Assembly: GCF_003206045.1 (NCBI RefSeq)
Contig: NZ_PZJM01000009.1
Location: forward strand, 372,001 to 436,000
Length of the DNA stretch: 64,000 bases
DNA from: Salinicola lusitanus
Lineage (GTDB): Bacteria > Pseudomonadota > Gammaproteobacteria > Pseudomonadales > Halomonadaceae
Direction: 5' to 3'
In this document: positions 55,492 through 63,147 of the stretch, one piece after another
Numbering within the stretch: the first letter of the stretch is position 1
Layout: every line of letters begins with the position of its first letter
The notes under the pieces: model-generated
What the model saw: only the letters and a program-made list of their open reading frames with translations
What the model was told of the DNA's origin: nothing
The model's database searches: none
Position numbers and translations under genes: made by a program

Positions 55492-56439
55492 ATGAATCTC
55501 AAGGCGCTCCGACTGTTCCGATTGACCGTGCTGCACGGCTCGCTGTCGGCGGCGGCGCAGGCGGCCAACCTGAGCCAGCCCGCCGCCAGTCGGTTGATCG
55601 CCTCGCTGGAGGCGGAACTCAAGCTGACGCTGTTCGAGCGTACCCACCAGAAGCTGCTGCTGACCCAGGAGGGGGAACGCTTCTACCGCGAGGCCGAGCA
55701 TATCCTCAACGGCGTCGAGGAGATTCCCACCATCGCCGGCGAGATCCGCCAGCAGACGGTCGAGGCGTTGCGCATCATCACCTCCGCCCCCATCGGTGCC
55801 ACGCTGCTGCCGGCGGCGATCGCCGACCTGCGCGAGCGCTGCCGCGAGCTCAACTGCAAGATCGATATCGGCAGCCGGTTCGATGTCGAGCGCCAGGTCG
55901 GGTCGCGGCGCTACAACGTCGGCCTGCTGTCGCTGCCGGTGGAGAACACCATCGTCGAGCTGGCGGTGGAGCCTCTGCTGCAGGCGACCACCCAGGTGCT
56001 GATGCCGGCCGACCATCCGCTGGCAACCCTCGAGCGGGTGCCGGTCGAGGCGCTGCTGGAGTCACCTTTCGTCACCCTCAAGCCGCAGCAGATCTGGCGT
56101 CAGCGACTGGAGCGGCTGTTCGATGGAGTCGGGCGCAAGCCCCGGATCGCGCTGGAGGTCGGTTCGACGCAGCTGGTGCCGCGCTTCGTCGAGGCCGGCT
56201 TCGGGCTGGGGCTGCTCGATCTGGCCTGTTGCGGTGCCGCTGTCGGATCGGGCGCAGGGACGGCCGGCACGGTGATGCGGCCGGTCACGCCTGCCACTGA
56301 GCTGACCTATGCCTGCATTCTGCCGCCGGCAGGGCAGCGCCCCATCGCACGGCGCTTCATCGAGACCTTGCGCGAGACGCTCGAGGCGCGCGGCCGGCAG
56401 GACCGCGCGTTCCGTGACGGTGTCACCCTGCTCCCCTGA
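55492..56439 (+). CDS. LysR-type regulator facing the porin/esterase/lyase/dcuC operon
   Basis: A 315-residue LysR regulator. Helix-turn-helix: LKALRLFRLTVLHGSLSAAAQ with NLSQPAASRLIASLEAELKL; an effector domain follows. The start is uncertain: ATG 55492 begins at the family N-terminus, and ATG 55468 adds 8 residues; neither has a clear ribosome site. It is convergent with the oprD-like gene (40 bp between stops) and is the only regulator beside that operon, so it may control it, but it does not share a promoter region with it. Confidence 0.88.
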   Translation: MNLKALRLFRLTVLHGSLSAAAQAANLSQPAASRLIASLEAELKLTLFERTHQKLLLTQEGERFYREAEHILNGVEEIPTIAGEIRQQTVEALRIITSAPIGATLLPAAIADLRERCRELNCKIDIGSRFDVERQVGSRRYNVGLLSLPVENTIVELAVEPLLQATTQVLMPADHPLATLERVPVEALLESPFVTLKPQQIWRQRLERLFDGVGRKPRIALEVGSTQLVPRFVEAGFGLGLLDLACCGAAVGSGAGTAGTVMRPVTPATELTYACILPPAGQRPIARRFIETLRETLEARGRQDRAFRDGVTLLP

Positions 56440-56478
56440 GTCGTACTGAGCGGCTTGGCGGTGACGGTGTTGGCCACG

Positions 56479-57822
56479 TTACAGTTTCAAGGTATAGCCG
56501 AGCAGGATGCGGTTCTCGTTGGCGTCGCGGGTGAAGTTGGCTCGGCGTGAGGCGTTGCGCCAGCGCAGCGACAGCCCCTCGAACATGCCCCCCTGGACGA
56601 TGTACTCGATATCGACATCCCGCTCCCACTCCCGCGCCTCGCCGTCGAAGCCGTGGACGCTGGCCTGGTCGCCGGTCGCATACCGGAGCATGAAGGTCAG
56701 CCCGGGCAGGCCGAGATCGCTGAAGTCGTAGTCGTAGCGGGCGTGCCAGACCCGCTCGCCGGTCTCGGTGAAGTTGCTGATCTGGTACTGGGAGAACAGG
56801 TAGACGTTGGTGCCGCTCAGGTAGGTGAACGGGGTATCGCCGAACTGGGACTGGTAGCCACCACTGAAGGTGTGTCCGTCCAGCCGATAGCGCAGCCGCG
56901 TGCTGACGGCGCGGTTGTCCACCTCGCCGGCCTCGGCGGCGCCCTGTTCGCTGGCGTCGAAATAGCGGATGTCGGCGCCCAGCCGCCCCGACCCGAGATT
57001 GATGCCGTCGCTCAGCCCCACATAGTGCTGGCGGTAGATATCCTCCAGCTGCGCATAGTGATAGCCGAGGCGGGCGCGCTTGCCGAGATGGTACTCCCCG
57101 CCGACGAACTGGAAGCGGTTACTGGTGGCCCTGCCGTAGGCGCCGCTCTTGCGATTCAGCGCCATCGGCTCGTGCTCGGTCTCGTCGCGCTGGCGGGTGC
57201 GGTTGAGCTGGCCCGCCGTCAGCTCCAGGCCCTCGATGTCGGTGGAGGTGATCTGGGTGCCGAGGAACGACTGCGTGAACAGCCGGCTGGCATTGGGCCG
57301 CAGCGACGGCAGGCTCGGCTCGAGATAGCCGTAACGCAGTACGCTGTCGCCGGCGCGGATCTTGGCGGTGGCGCCGAACTTGGTGTAGTCGTCCTCGGCA
57401 CGCCCATCGTCATCGATCTTCAGCAGGCCGGTGCCGGCCCGGGACGGGCTCGAGTCGAGCTTCACGCCCAGCATGCTGATGGTGTCGACGCCGAACCCGA
57501 TCGGACCCTCGGTGAAGCCGGAGTCGGCCCGAAACAGAAAGCCCTGGGCCCACTCCTCGCGCTTGTTGTCGTCCCGGTTGCCCTCGAGGTAGTCGCGGGT
57601 GATGAAGTAGTTCTTGAGTTCCAGCGAGGCGGTGCTGTCCGTCAGGAAATCGGCCTGGGCCGGGGTGGCGAGGGCCAGGGTCGATGCCACAGTGCAGGCG
57701 CCCGCGAAAGTCGTTATCGATAAAGGTGTCGTCATCGCTAAAGGCGCCGTTATCGACAGAGGCGAGCGTGCGCGTGCGAGTCGGGATCGCCGGGACGTGT
57801 GGGCGTGGCGGGGCGTGATCAT
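56479..57822 (-). CDS. OprD family outer-membrane porin
   Basis: A 447-residue substrate-specific porin. Family motifs after the signal are SLELKNYFITRDYLEGNRDD (in part), EEWAQGFLFRADSGFTEGPIGFGVD (residues 95-119), GATAKIRAGDSVLRYGYLEPSLPSLRPN, and the C-terminal NRILLGYTLKL. OprD proteins take up small carboxylates or basic amino acids. The start at 57822 has AGGAG upstream. The signal region is unusually long and contains a 6-residue motif repeated three times (PLSITx) from an 18-bp tandem repeat at 57713-57766. It is the last gene of the dcuC-lyase-esterase-porin group. Confidence 0.9.
   Translation of the reverse strand: MITPRHAHTSRRSRLARARSPLSITAPLAMTTPLSITTFAGACTVASTLALATPAQADFLTDSTASLELKNYFITRDYLEGNRDDNKREEWAQGFLFRADSGFTEGPIGFGVDTISMLGVKLDSSPSRAGTGLLKIDDDGRAEDDYTKFGATAKIRAGDSVLRYGYLEPSLPSLRPNASRLFTQSFLGTQITSTDIEGLELTAGQLNRTRQRDETEHEPMALNRKSGAYGRATSNRFQFVGGEYHLGKRARLGYHYAQLEDIYRQHYVGLSDGINLGSGRLGADIRYFDASEQGAAEAGEVDNRAVSTRLRYRLDGHTFSGGYQSQFGDTPFTYLSGTNVYLFSQYQISNFTETGERVWHARYDYDFSDLGLPGLTFMLRYATGDQASVHGFDGEAREWERDVDIEYIVQGGMFEGLSLRWRNASRRANFTRDANENRILLGYTLKL
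57713..57766. repeat. 18-bp tandem repeat in the porin signal-peptide coding region
   Basis: Three 18-bp units (57713-57730, 57731-57748, 57749-57766) with the common frame GTYATCGNYARAGGYGNN. On the coding strand they give PLSITA, PLAMTT and PLSITT within the long N-terminal leader of the OprD-type porin. Confidence 0.85.
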
Positions 57823-57888
57823 GGTGAACTCCTGTCGTTTTTCATGTTGTGGGGAGCTTCTGGAAATGGTCGGGAGCTGCTGGCGCGG

Positions 57889-57957
57889 CCGCTCGAGGCG
57901 CGACGTTGGCCCTCGAGCGGACGCAGGTTCCCTGCCTCGCCCGCTGAGCGGACGAGG
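57889..57957. repeat. Two hairpins between the esterase and porin genes
   Basis: CCGCTCGAGG (57889-57898) and CCTCGAGCGG (57911-57920) form a perfect 10-bp dyad with a 12-base spacer. CCTCG-C-CCGC (57935-57944) and GCGG-A-CGAGG (57948-57957) form a second hairpin with one mismatch and a TGA loop. They occupy the 185-bp intercistronic gap. Neither has a T tract. Confidence 0.7.
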
Positions 57958-58007
57958 GGTAGTGATCGAAAGGGCGAAAGGCGAGTATCGGAAAGACGGA
58001 CGGAAGC

Positions 58008-58976
58008 CTAGTCAGGCGTGCTCTCCGGCGCGGTCTCCGGGGTCACGACATCGAAGGCGCCATCGCGCTCGAAGGCGGCGAACTGCTTGGCGGCGAAGGG
58101 TGCGATGCCGGCGTTGTCGTGGCCGACACCGGGCACGGTCTGGAACGCCCAGTGGAAGTCGAAGCCGTAGCGGTTGGCCTTCTGCTCGGCGGTCTTGTAG
58201 TAGACCCAGGCGCGCTCGACCCGGTTGTTGCCCTGGGCCATCGCCTGATAGCTGCGGCGCAGATACTTGTGCCAGGGATCGGTGTCCTCGGCGCCGACCG
58301 TCACCAGCAGGTCGAGGCCGGCAAGCTGGCGCTGGGCATCACGATCGACTGCGACCGGCGCATCCTTGAGTCCGTAGGGCCATTCGTTGTCGGTATCGGG
58401 CAGCGTCCACCAGCCCGCCGCCGAGCAGATCGCCGCCTGGATTCGCGACTGAGGCACGAAGGTCAGCATGCGGTGGACGAACTGGCAGCCGGCGCTGTGG
58501 CCGAACAGGTAGTAGCGCTGGCGCTCGGTCTGGCCGGACTGCTCGAGATCGCTGAAGAGATCGTCGATGACGGTGTAGGACCACGCCTCGGGCGGGTTGG
58601 GCTGGCCATCTTTCGCGACCAGATTGCCCAGGTTGTAGCCGGCGACGCCGGGATAGTCCTGCTGGGAGAAACGTGGCACCACGATGGTGAAGCCGTATTC
58701 GTCGGCGGCCTTGATCCAGGCATCGCGATAATCCTCGGCGTTGCGCTTGAGGCCGGTCAGCACGAACACGATCGGTGTCTTGGCATCGGCCCCCTTGGGC
58801 ACGTAGCTGGCCACCTCGATCTGGCGCTGGCTCTGCGGCAGGGTGAAGGTCGATTCATGGCTGCCCGTGGCCAGGGGTGGGGCGGTCTGGGGCGTCTGCG
58901 ACTGTGCCAGCGGCGACAGGGCGAGGCCGCCCAGCGCGAGCAGGAGGCCGAGATAGCGTCTTGGTGTTGTTGGCAT
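58008..58976 (-). CDS. Secreted alpha/beta hydrolase (polyhydroxybutyrate depolymerase/feruloyl esterase-like)
   Basis: A 322-residue exported hydrolase. The start at 58976 has GAGGAAGG 4-11 bases upstream. The signal peptide (YLGLLLALGGLALSPLAQSQ) is followed by an alpha/beta-hydrolase domain: TPIVFVLTGLKRNAEDYRDA, the nucleophile elbow LFGHSAGCQFVHRM (Ser in GHSAG), and a probable catalytic His in VPGVGHDNAGIAPF. The aspartate is not certain. Related enzymes cleave ester polymers or hydroxycinnamoyl esters in the periplasm or outside. It lies between the lyase and porin genes. Confidence 0.83.
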   Translation of the reverse strand: MPTTPRRYLGLLLALGGLALSPLAQSQTPQTAPPLATGSHESTFTLPQSQRQIEVASYVPKGADAKTPIVFVLTGLKRNAEDYRDAWIKAADEYGFTIVVPRFSQQDYPGVAGYNLGNLVAKDGQPNPPEAWSYTVIDDLFSDLEQSGQTERQRYYLFGHSAGCQFVHRMLTFVPQSRIQAAICSAAGWWTLPDTDNEWPYGLKDAPVAVDRDAQRQLAGLDLLVTVGAEDTDPWHKYLRRSYQAMAQGNNRVERAWVYYKTAEQKANRYGFDFHWAFQTVPGVGHDNAGIAPFAAKQFAAFERDGAFDVVTPETAPESTPD

Positions 58977-58990
58977 GATCCTTCCTCTTT

Positions 58991-59053
58991 TTCTTGTCGA
59001 TGCGTTCTTGTCGATGCGGCGTTGTGCCACCGATGCGCTTGGCGCATCGGTGG
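58991..59053. repeat. 14-bp tandem repeat and 12-bp hairpin between lyase and esterase genes
   Basis: TTCTTGTCGATGCG occurs twice in tandem (58991-59004 and 59005-59018). Next to it CCACCGATGCGC (59027-59038) and GCGCATCGGTGG (59042-59053) form a perfect 12-bp hairpin with a 3-base loop. There is no T tract. They fill most of the 98-bp gap between the two minus-strand genes. Confidence 0.85.
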
Positions 59054-59074
59054 GGTGGTTCTCTTTCCGGGCTG

Positions 59075-60448
59075 TCAGCGCGCCGACGCGGGTATTTCCG
59101 TGAGTTCCCGAGCCAGGCGTGCGGCGAGGTCGCGGGCGGAGGCGGCCATCGCCAGCGCGATCTGGCGGCTCTGGCCGGTGTAGTGCTCGGGGCTGAGTGC
59201 GCGCTCGAGCGCGTCCCGGTCGCCATAGTGGCGGCGCACGGTGTCGTCCTCGAACAGCGCCTCGGCAAAGGTGCGAGCCCCGTCGCGACTGGCGACGATG
59301 GCGTCATGGACGAGGTCATGGGCGCGCTGGCGGCCGATCTCGTCGCTCAGTTCGAGCATGATGTGTTCGGACATCAGCGGTGCGGCGTTCGCCATCAGGA
59401 TCTCGCGCATCCGCTCGGGGTGGGGGACCAGTCGGGTCAGCAGCGTGCGCTGGGTGGCGGCAACGCGATAGGCGAGCGCACCGGCCTGGTCGAGCAGCTT
59501 GTAGAGGCGGAAGTTGCACGCCGCATCGCCCTCGTGGGAGGGGCGCGCGGTCTCCAGCGCCGGTGCCACCAGGCTGCGCAGCTCGCCGGCCTCGGCCAGC
59601 AGGTTGACGGCATACTTGGGGTTGAACTTGTGCGGCATGGTGCTGCTGCCGACCACATCTTCCCCCTGGTTCTCGCTGACCTCCTCGAACTCGTTGGCCA
59701 TCAGCGTGTAGAGCTCCTGGCCCAGACGCTCGCAGCCGGCGGCGTAGAGCCCCAGCGTGGTGATGTACTCGACCAGACCGTCGACGGCGGCGCGGGAGTG
59801 GACCCGTGACACGCCGAGGCCGAGCCGGGCGGCCAGCGCCTGGGCCAGTGCCTGCCCCTCGTCGCCGTAGCTGTGCATGGCGCCGCTGGCGCCGCCGAAG
59901 GTGAGCACGAAGGCGCGGGACTCGACCGCCTCCAGCCGCTCGACGTTGCGCTCCAGCTCCTCGATCCAGCCGGCGACCTTGTAGCCGAAGGTGATCGGCA
60001 GGGCGTGGCGGCGATTGGTGCGCGAGACGCAGGGCCACTCGGCGCCGCGCTCGGCGAGATCCGCCAGACACTCGAGCTGGGCGGCGAGCTGCGCCTTGAG
60101 CCAGCGATGCGAGCGTGCGAGCTGCTGCATCTTGCCGGTGAGGATGATGTTCTGGGTGGTGGCACCGAGGTGGACATAGCCGCCGGCGTCGCCGTCGCAG
60201 CGCGCGGCCAGCGCCCGCACCAGCGACATCACCGGCGACAGGGTGCGTTCGATATCCGCCGCCAGCGCCTCGCGGTCGAGCTGGTCGAGGGTCGCGCAGC
60301 GCGCGATCTCGGCGGCGGCGGCGGCAGGGATCATGCCCTGCTCGGCCTGGGTCAGGGCCAGCGCACGCTCGACCTCCAGCCACGCCTGCCAGGTGGCGTC
60401 ACGCGAGAAGATAGTATCGGTCGACTCGGGAAGCGGGTCGGTCTTCAT
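59075..60448 (-). CDS. Fumarase/aspartase-superfamily lyase (adenylosuccinate lyase-like)
   Basis: A 457-residue lyase of the superfamily that eliminates fumarate, or a muconate-type product, from C4-substituted substrates. The catalytic loop signature is SSTMPHKFNP (268-277), and the second conserved region is GYVHLGATTQNI (90-101), the form seen in adenylosuccinate lyases, carboxymuconate cycloisomerases and their catabolic relatives. AAGGAACC precedes the ATG at 60448. No purine genes are near, and it sits behind a dicarboxylate carrier, which favours a catabolic role. The exact substrate cannot be read from the sequence. Confidence 0.88.
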   Translation of the reverse strand: MKTDPLPESTDTIFSRDATWQAWLEVERALALTQAEQGMIPAAAAAEIARCATLDQLDREALAADIERTLSPVMSLVRALAARCDGDAGGYVHLGATTQNIILTGKMQQLARSHRWLKAQLAAQLECLADLAERGAEWPCVSRTNRRHALPITFGYKVAGWIEELERNVERLEAVESRAFVLTFGGASGAMHSYGDEGQALAQALAARLGLGVSRVHSRAAVDGLVEYITTLGLYAAGCERLGQELYTLMANEFEEVSENQGEDVVGSSTMPHKFNPKYAVNLLAEAGELRSLVAPALETARPSHEGDAACNFRLYKLLDQAGALAYRVAATQRTLLTRLVPHPERMREILMANAAPLMSEHIMLELSDEIGRQRAHDLVHDAIVASRDGARTFAEALFEDDTVRRHYGDRDALERALSPEHYTGQSRQIALAMAASARDLAARLARELTEIPASAR

Positions 60449-60485
60449 GTGGGGTTCCTTGGTCCGGTGCCTGGGCGATCGGGGA

Positions 60486-61877
60486 TCAATTGACGCCGAC
60501 GAACAGCGCGGTATAGACGAACAGCACCACCAGGCCGCCAATCAGCGGAATCGCGGTGCGCTTGACGATATCGATGGGCGAGCAGCCGGCGGCCTCGCTG
60601 ACGGCGATGATCACCCCCGAGACCGGCGACAATGAGCGCGCGATCCCGGCGGTGAACTGCAGCGGCAGCAGCAGGGCCACCGGGCCGGCGGCCGTGGCGG
60701 CAGCGACGTTGGGGGCCAGGCCGGCGAAGGAGAAGAACGCCGCGTTGCCGGAGCCGGTGAGAATCGCGGTCACCGCCACCAGCAGACAGGTGACCAGGGT
60801 CATGCCCAACAGGCCGAAACCCGCACCCTGGGCGGCGCCGATCATGAAGTCGATGGCGCCGATGGCGGTGAGCCCGGCGGCGAAGAACTCGGCGCAGATG
60901 ATCAGCGAGATGATCGACGAGAACATCTGGCCCATGCCCTGGAAGAAGGTCATGAAGCCCTTGAACACCGCCTGCAGCTCGCGACGCTTGCGTACCATCT
61001 CGCAGAACAGACCCAGCACCGCGCCGATGATCATCGCCGTCACCACGCCGATCTCGATCTGATGGATCAGCAGCTTGCTGAAGACCAGGATCAGCGTCAG
61101 CGGCAGGATTGGCAGCAGCGCGTAGAAGCCGGGCACGCGCTGGGCCTCCGTCTCGCCATCGGCGATGGCATGGGCGGTCGGATCGGGGTCGACCACGTGG
61201 CCGCTGCGACGATCGAAATACTTGGCGCTGAAATAGGTCAGCACGCAGATCACCGGCACGATGAACAGCGACGCCGGAATCTGGTACTGGGCGAAGTAGA
61301 TCGCCACATCCATGTTGGCGGTATGCGCCGCCAGGTTGGCGGTGCCGGAGGCCGGCCCCAGGTCGAGCACCGAGGTCATGCCGATCATCGCGGCGGCGGA
61401 GGCCTTGCTGACGCCGAGGCGCACCAGCGTCGGGTAGAGCGTGACCAGCAGCAGCATGGCCAGCCCCGCCGCGCTGGGGATGAAGATATTGAGCACCTGG
61501 CCCACCGCATAGCCGAGCGCCAGCACCAGGTAGGGCGCACGCATCCGGGCCAGCGGCCGGGTGCCGATATTGACCATCGCCTGAGTGGCGCCGATATGGT
61601 CCATGTACTTGGCGAAGCCGCCAGCGGCCATGATGATCAGCCCCAGCCCGGCCAGGCGGTAGGACATGATCTGGTGGATGAACTCGAAGATATCGAAGCC
61701 GGCCCAGCCGCTGGTCTGGGTCTCCTTGAACAGGATCGACTGGGCGGGGAAGAACAGCGCCGTGGCGACGAACAGGGCCAGGCCGGCCAGCAGCAGCACG
61801 GTCTGCGGTTGGTATTTCTTGATGACCAGCGTGCCGGCGAAAGCCGTTACCGCCATGGCGATGAGAAACGCGACCAT
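60486..61877 (-). CDS. dcuC: C4-dicarboxylate transporter, DcuC family
   Basis: A 463-residue inner-membrane carrier with about 12 helices and the DcuC/anaerobic C4-dicarboxylate family pattern: IIMAAGGFAKYMDHIGATQA, NIFIPSAAGLAMLLLVTLYP, MIGMTSVLDLGPASGTANLA, ILTGSGNAAFFSFAGLAPNV and SLSPVSGVIIAVSEAAGCSP. DcuC exchanges or exports fumarate and succinate. It is the first gene of a four-gene minus-strand group (dcuC, lyase 37 bp later, esterase, porin). Its control region is the 258-bp gap 61878-62135. Confidence 0.92.
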   Translation of the reverse strand: MVAFLIAMAVTAFAGTLVIKKYQPQTVLLLAGLALFVATALFFPAQSILFKETQTSGWAGFDIFEFIHQIMSYRLAGLGLIIMAAGGFAKYMDHIGATQAMVNIGTRPLARMRAPYLVLALGYAVGQVLNIFIPSAAGLAMLLLVTLYPTLVRLGVSKASAAAMIGMTSVLDLGPASGTANLAAHTANMDVAIYFAQYQIPASLFIVPVICVLTYFSAKYFDRRSGHVVDPDPTAHAIADGETEAQRVPGFYALLPILPLTLILVFSKLLIHQIEIGVVTAMIIGAVLGLFCEMVRKRRELQAVFKGFMTFFQGMGQMFSSIISLIICAEFFAAGLTAIGAIDFMIGAAQGAGFGLLGMTLVTCLLVAVTAILTGSGNAAFFSFAGLAPNVAAATAAGPVALLLPLQFTAGIARSLSPVSGVIIAVSEAAGCSPIDIVKRTAIPLIGGLVVLFVYTALFVGVN

Positions 61878-62135
61878 GATCGAATCCCTTGGTGGTTGGA
61901 GTCGACACGGTAGTCAGCGGCGACGGCGCGAGACTATTGCGTTGTTGCTATGTCCGCATCGCGTTTTTGCATGACCCTGTAAGATTCTGATTTTACTAGT
62001 TTTTATGGATTGCTAAAAAGTGGCGGTAGGGGTCGTTACGACCAAAGCACGACGCCCCGCCCCCTTTGCCAAGGGGGCGGGGCGCCGGGATGGGCGCACC
62101 CGTGTGAGGCGAGCGTCGGCGCTGCCGACACCGGC
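61878..62135. promoter_or_regulatory. Gap upstream of dcuC with a strong hairpin
   Basis: The dcuC-proximal half (61940-62020) is AT-rich and should hold the dcuC promoter; I cannot assign boxes with confidence. The other half holds a 14-bp perfect stem, CGCCCCGCCCCCTT (62053-62066) with its complement at 62071-62084 and a 4-base loop. That stem lies 51 bp after the ohr stop, so it probably ends the ohr transcript, although a T tract is missing. Confidence 0.55.
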
Positions 62136-62564
62136 TCAGACCTCGACGTTGAGCGTCACGTCGATATTGCCGCGGGTGGCGTTGGAGTAGGGGCAGACCT
62201 GATGGGCCTTCTCCACCAGCGCTTCGGCCTGCTCGCGCTCCATGCCCGGCAGCTTCACCGTCAGGGTGGCTTCGATGCCGAAGCCGTCACCCTTGGGGCC
62301 GATGCCGACTTCACCCTGAATCCGAGTGTCTTCGGGCAGCTTGGCCTTCTCTTTCGAGGCGACCAGCTTGAGCGCACCGATGAAGCAGGCGGAGTAGCCA
62401 GCGGCGAACAGCTGCTCGGGGTTGGTGCCGTCACCGCCGGCGCCGCCCAGCTCCTTGGGTGTCGACAGCTTGAGGTCGATGGCACCGTCGGCGGCGGTGG
62501 CACGGCCGTCGCGGCCGCCAGTGACGGTGGCTTCGGCACGGTAGAGGACTTTATCGAGTGACAT
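62136..62564 (-). CDS. ohr: Organic hydroperoxide resistance protein
   Basis: A 142-residue OsmC/Ohr-family thiol peroxidase that reduces lipid and organic hydroperoxides with lipoylated reductants. Both catalytic cysteines are present: Cys60 in FAAGYSACF and Cys124 in [19 protein letters not shown] lies upstream of the ATG. An OhrR-type operator lies 39-50 bp before the start, and the ohrR gene is 91 bp further upstream on the same strand. Confidence 0.96.
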   Translation of the reverse strand: MSLDKVLYRAEATVTGGRDGRATAADGAIDLKLSTPKELGGAGGDGTNPEQLFAAGYSACFIGALKLVASKEKAKLPEDTRIQGEVGIGPKGDGFGIEATLTVKLPGMEREQAEALVEKAHQVCPYSNATRGNIDVTLNVEV

Positions 62565-62597
62565 GGAACTGCTCCTTCGGGTTAAAGATCGTCAGCA

Positions 62598-62619
62598 ATT
62601 GAATCGTGCACGATCTATT
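62598..62619 (-). promoter_or_regulatory. OhrR operator upstream of ohr
   Basis: The palindrome ATCGTGCACGAT (62603-62614) sits in a longer box read on the minus strand as ATAGATCGTGCACGATTCAA. Nearly the same box occurs upstream of ohrR. OhrR repressors bind such sites and release on oxidation by organic hydroperoxide. Confidence 0.85.
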
Positions 62620-62655
62620 GGGGTAAAAAGGGTCTGCGCCAATCGGGCAAACGCT

Positions 62656-63105
62656 TCACTGAGTGTCGAGTCGCCGACGCAGCCCGTGCAGGGCATCGCG
62701 CAGTTCGGCGGCCTCCTCCGGCGTGCACTGGCCCGCGCAGCCGGCGGCATGCGGGACGGCCTTGGCCCGCTCCCGCAGCGCACGACCCTTGGCGGTCAAG
62801 GCGATCTCCACCTGGCGTTCATCCTGACGCGAGCGCTGGCGCGTCACCAGGCCGGCCGCTGCCAGGCGCTTCAGCAGTGGCGTCAGCGTGGCTGAATCCA
62901 GGTACAGCTGTTCGCCGATCTCCGACACCGTCTGCCGATCCCGCTGCCATAGCACCAGCAGGGTCAGATACTGGGGATAGGTCAGGTCGAGCTCGCGCAG
63001 CAGGCCGCGGTAGAGCTTGTTCATCGCCAGTTGCGTCGAATAGATCGCGAAGCAGAGCTGCGATTCGAGCGCCAGGGCGTTGTCGGTGTCGTTGGGTGTC
63101 GTCAT
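62656..63105 (-). CDS. ohrR: MarR-family organic hydroperoxide sensor
   Basis: A 149-residue MarR repressor. The sensing cysteine is Cys18 in [12 protein letters not shown], the OhrR hallmark. Cys123 and Cys127 (AGCAGQC) lie where two-cysteine OhrR proteins keep the resolving cysteine. The winged helix reads [20 protein letters not shown] with [16 protein letters not shown]. It should repress ohr and itself until oxidised; matching operators lie before both genes. Confidence 0.94.
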   Translation of the reverse strand: MTTPNDTDNALALESQLCFAIYSTQLAMNKLYRGLLRELDLTYPQYLTLLVLWQRDRQTVSEIGEQLYLDSATLTPLLKRLAAAGLVTRQRSRQDERQVEIALTAKGRALRERAKAVPHAAGCAGQCTPEEAAELRDALHGLRRRLDTQ

Positions 63106-63114
63106 GCCGCCAAG

Positions 63115-63134
63115 ATAGATCGCGCACGATTCAA
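63115..63134 (+). promoter_or_regulatory. OhrR operator upstream of ohrR
   Basis: ATAGATCGCGCACGATTCAA (63115-63134) differs by one base from the box before ohr and lies 10 bp before the ohrR start codon in the opposite orientation. It supports autoregulation of ohrR. Confidence 0.8.
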
Positions 63135-63147
63135 TCGCTAATTAGCT

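Noticed and set aside
62053-62084. Canonical rho-independent terminator for ohr
   Set aside because: The stem is perfect and strong, but no T run follows on either strand, so I describe it only as a hairpin in the gap.
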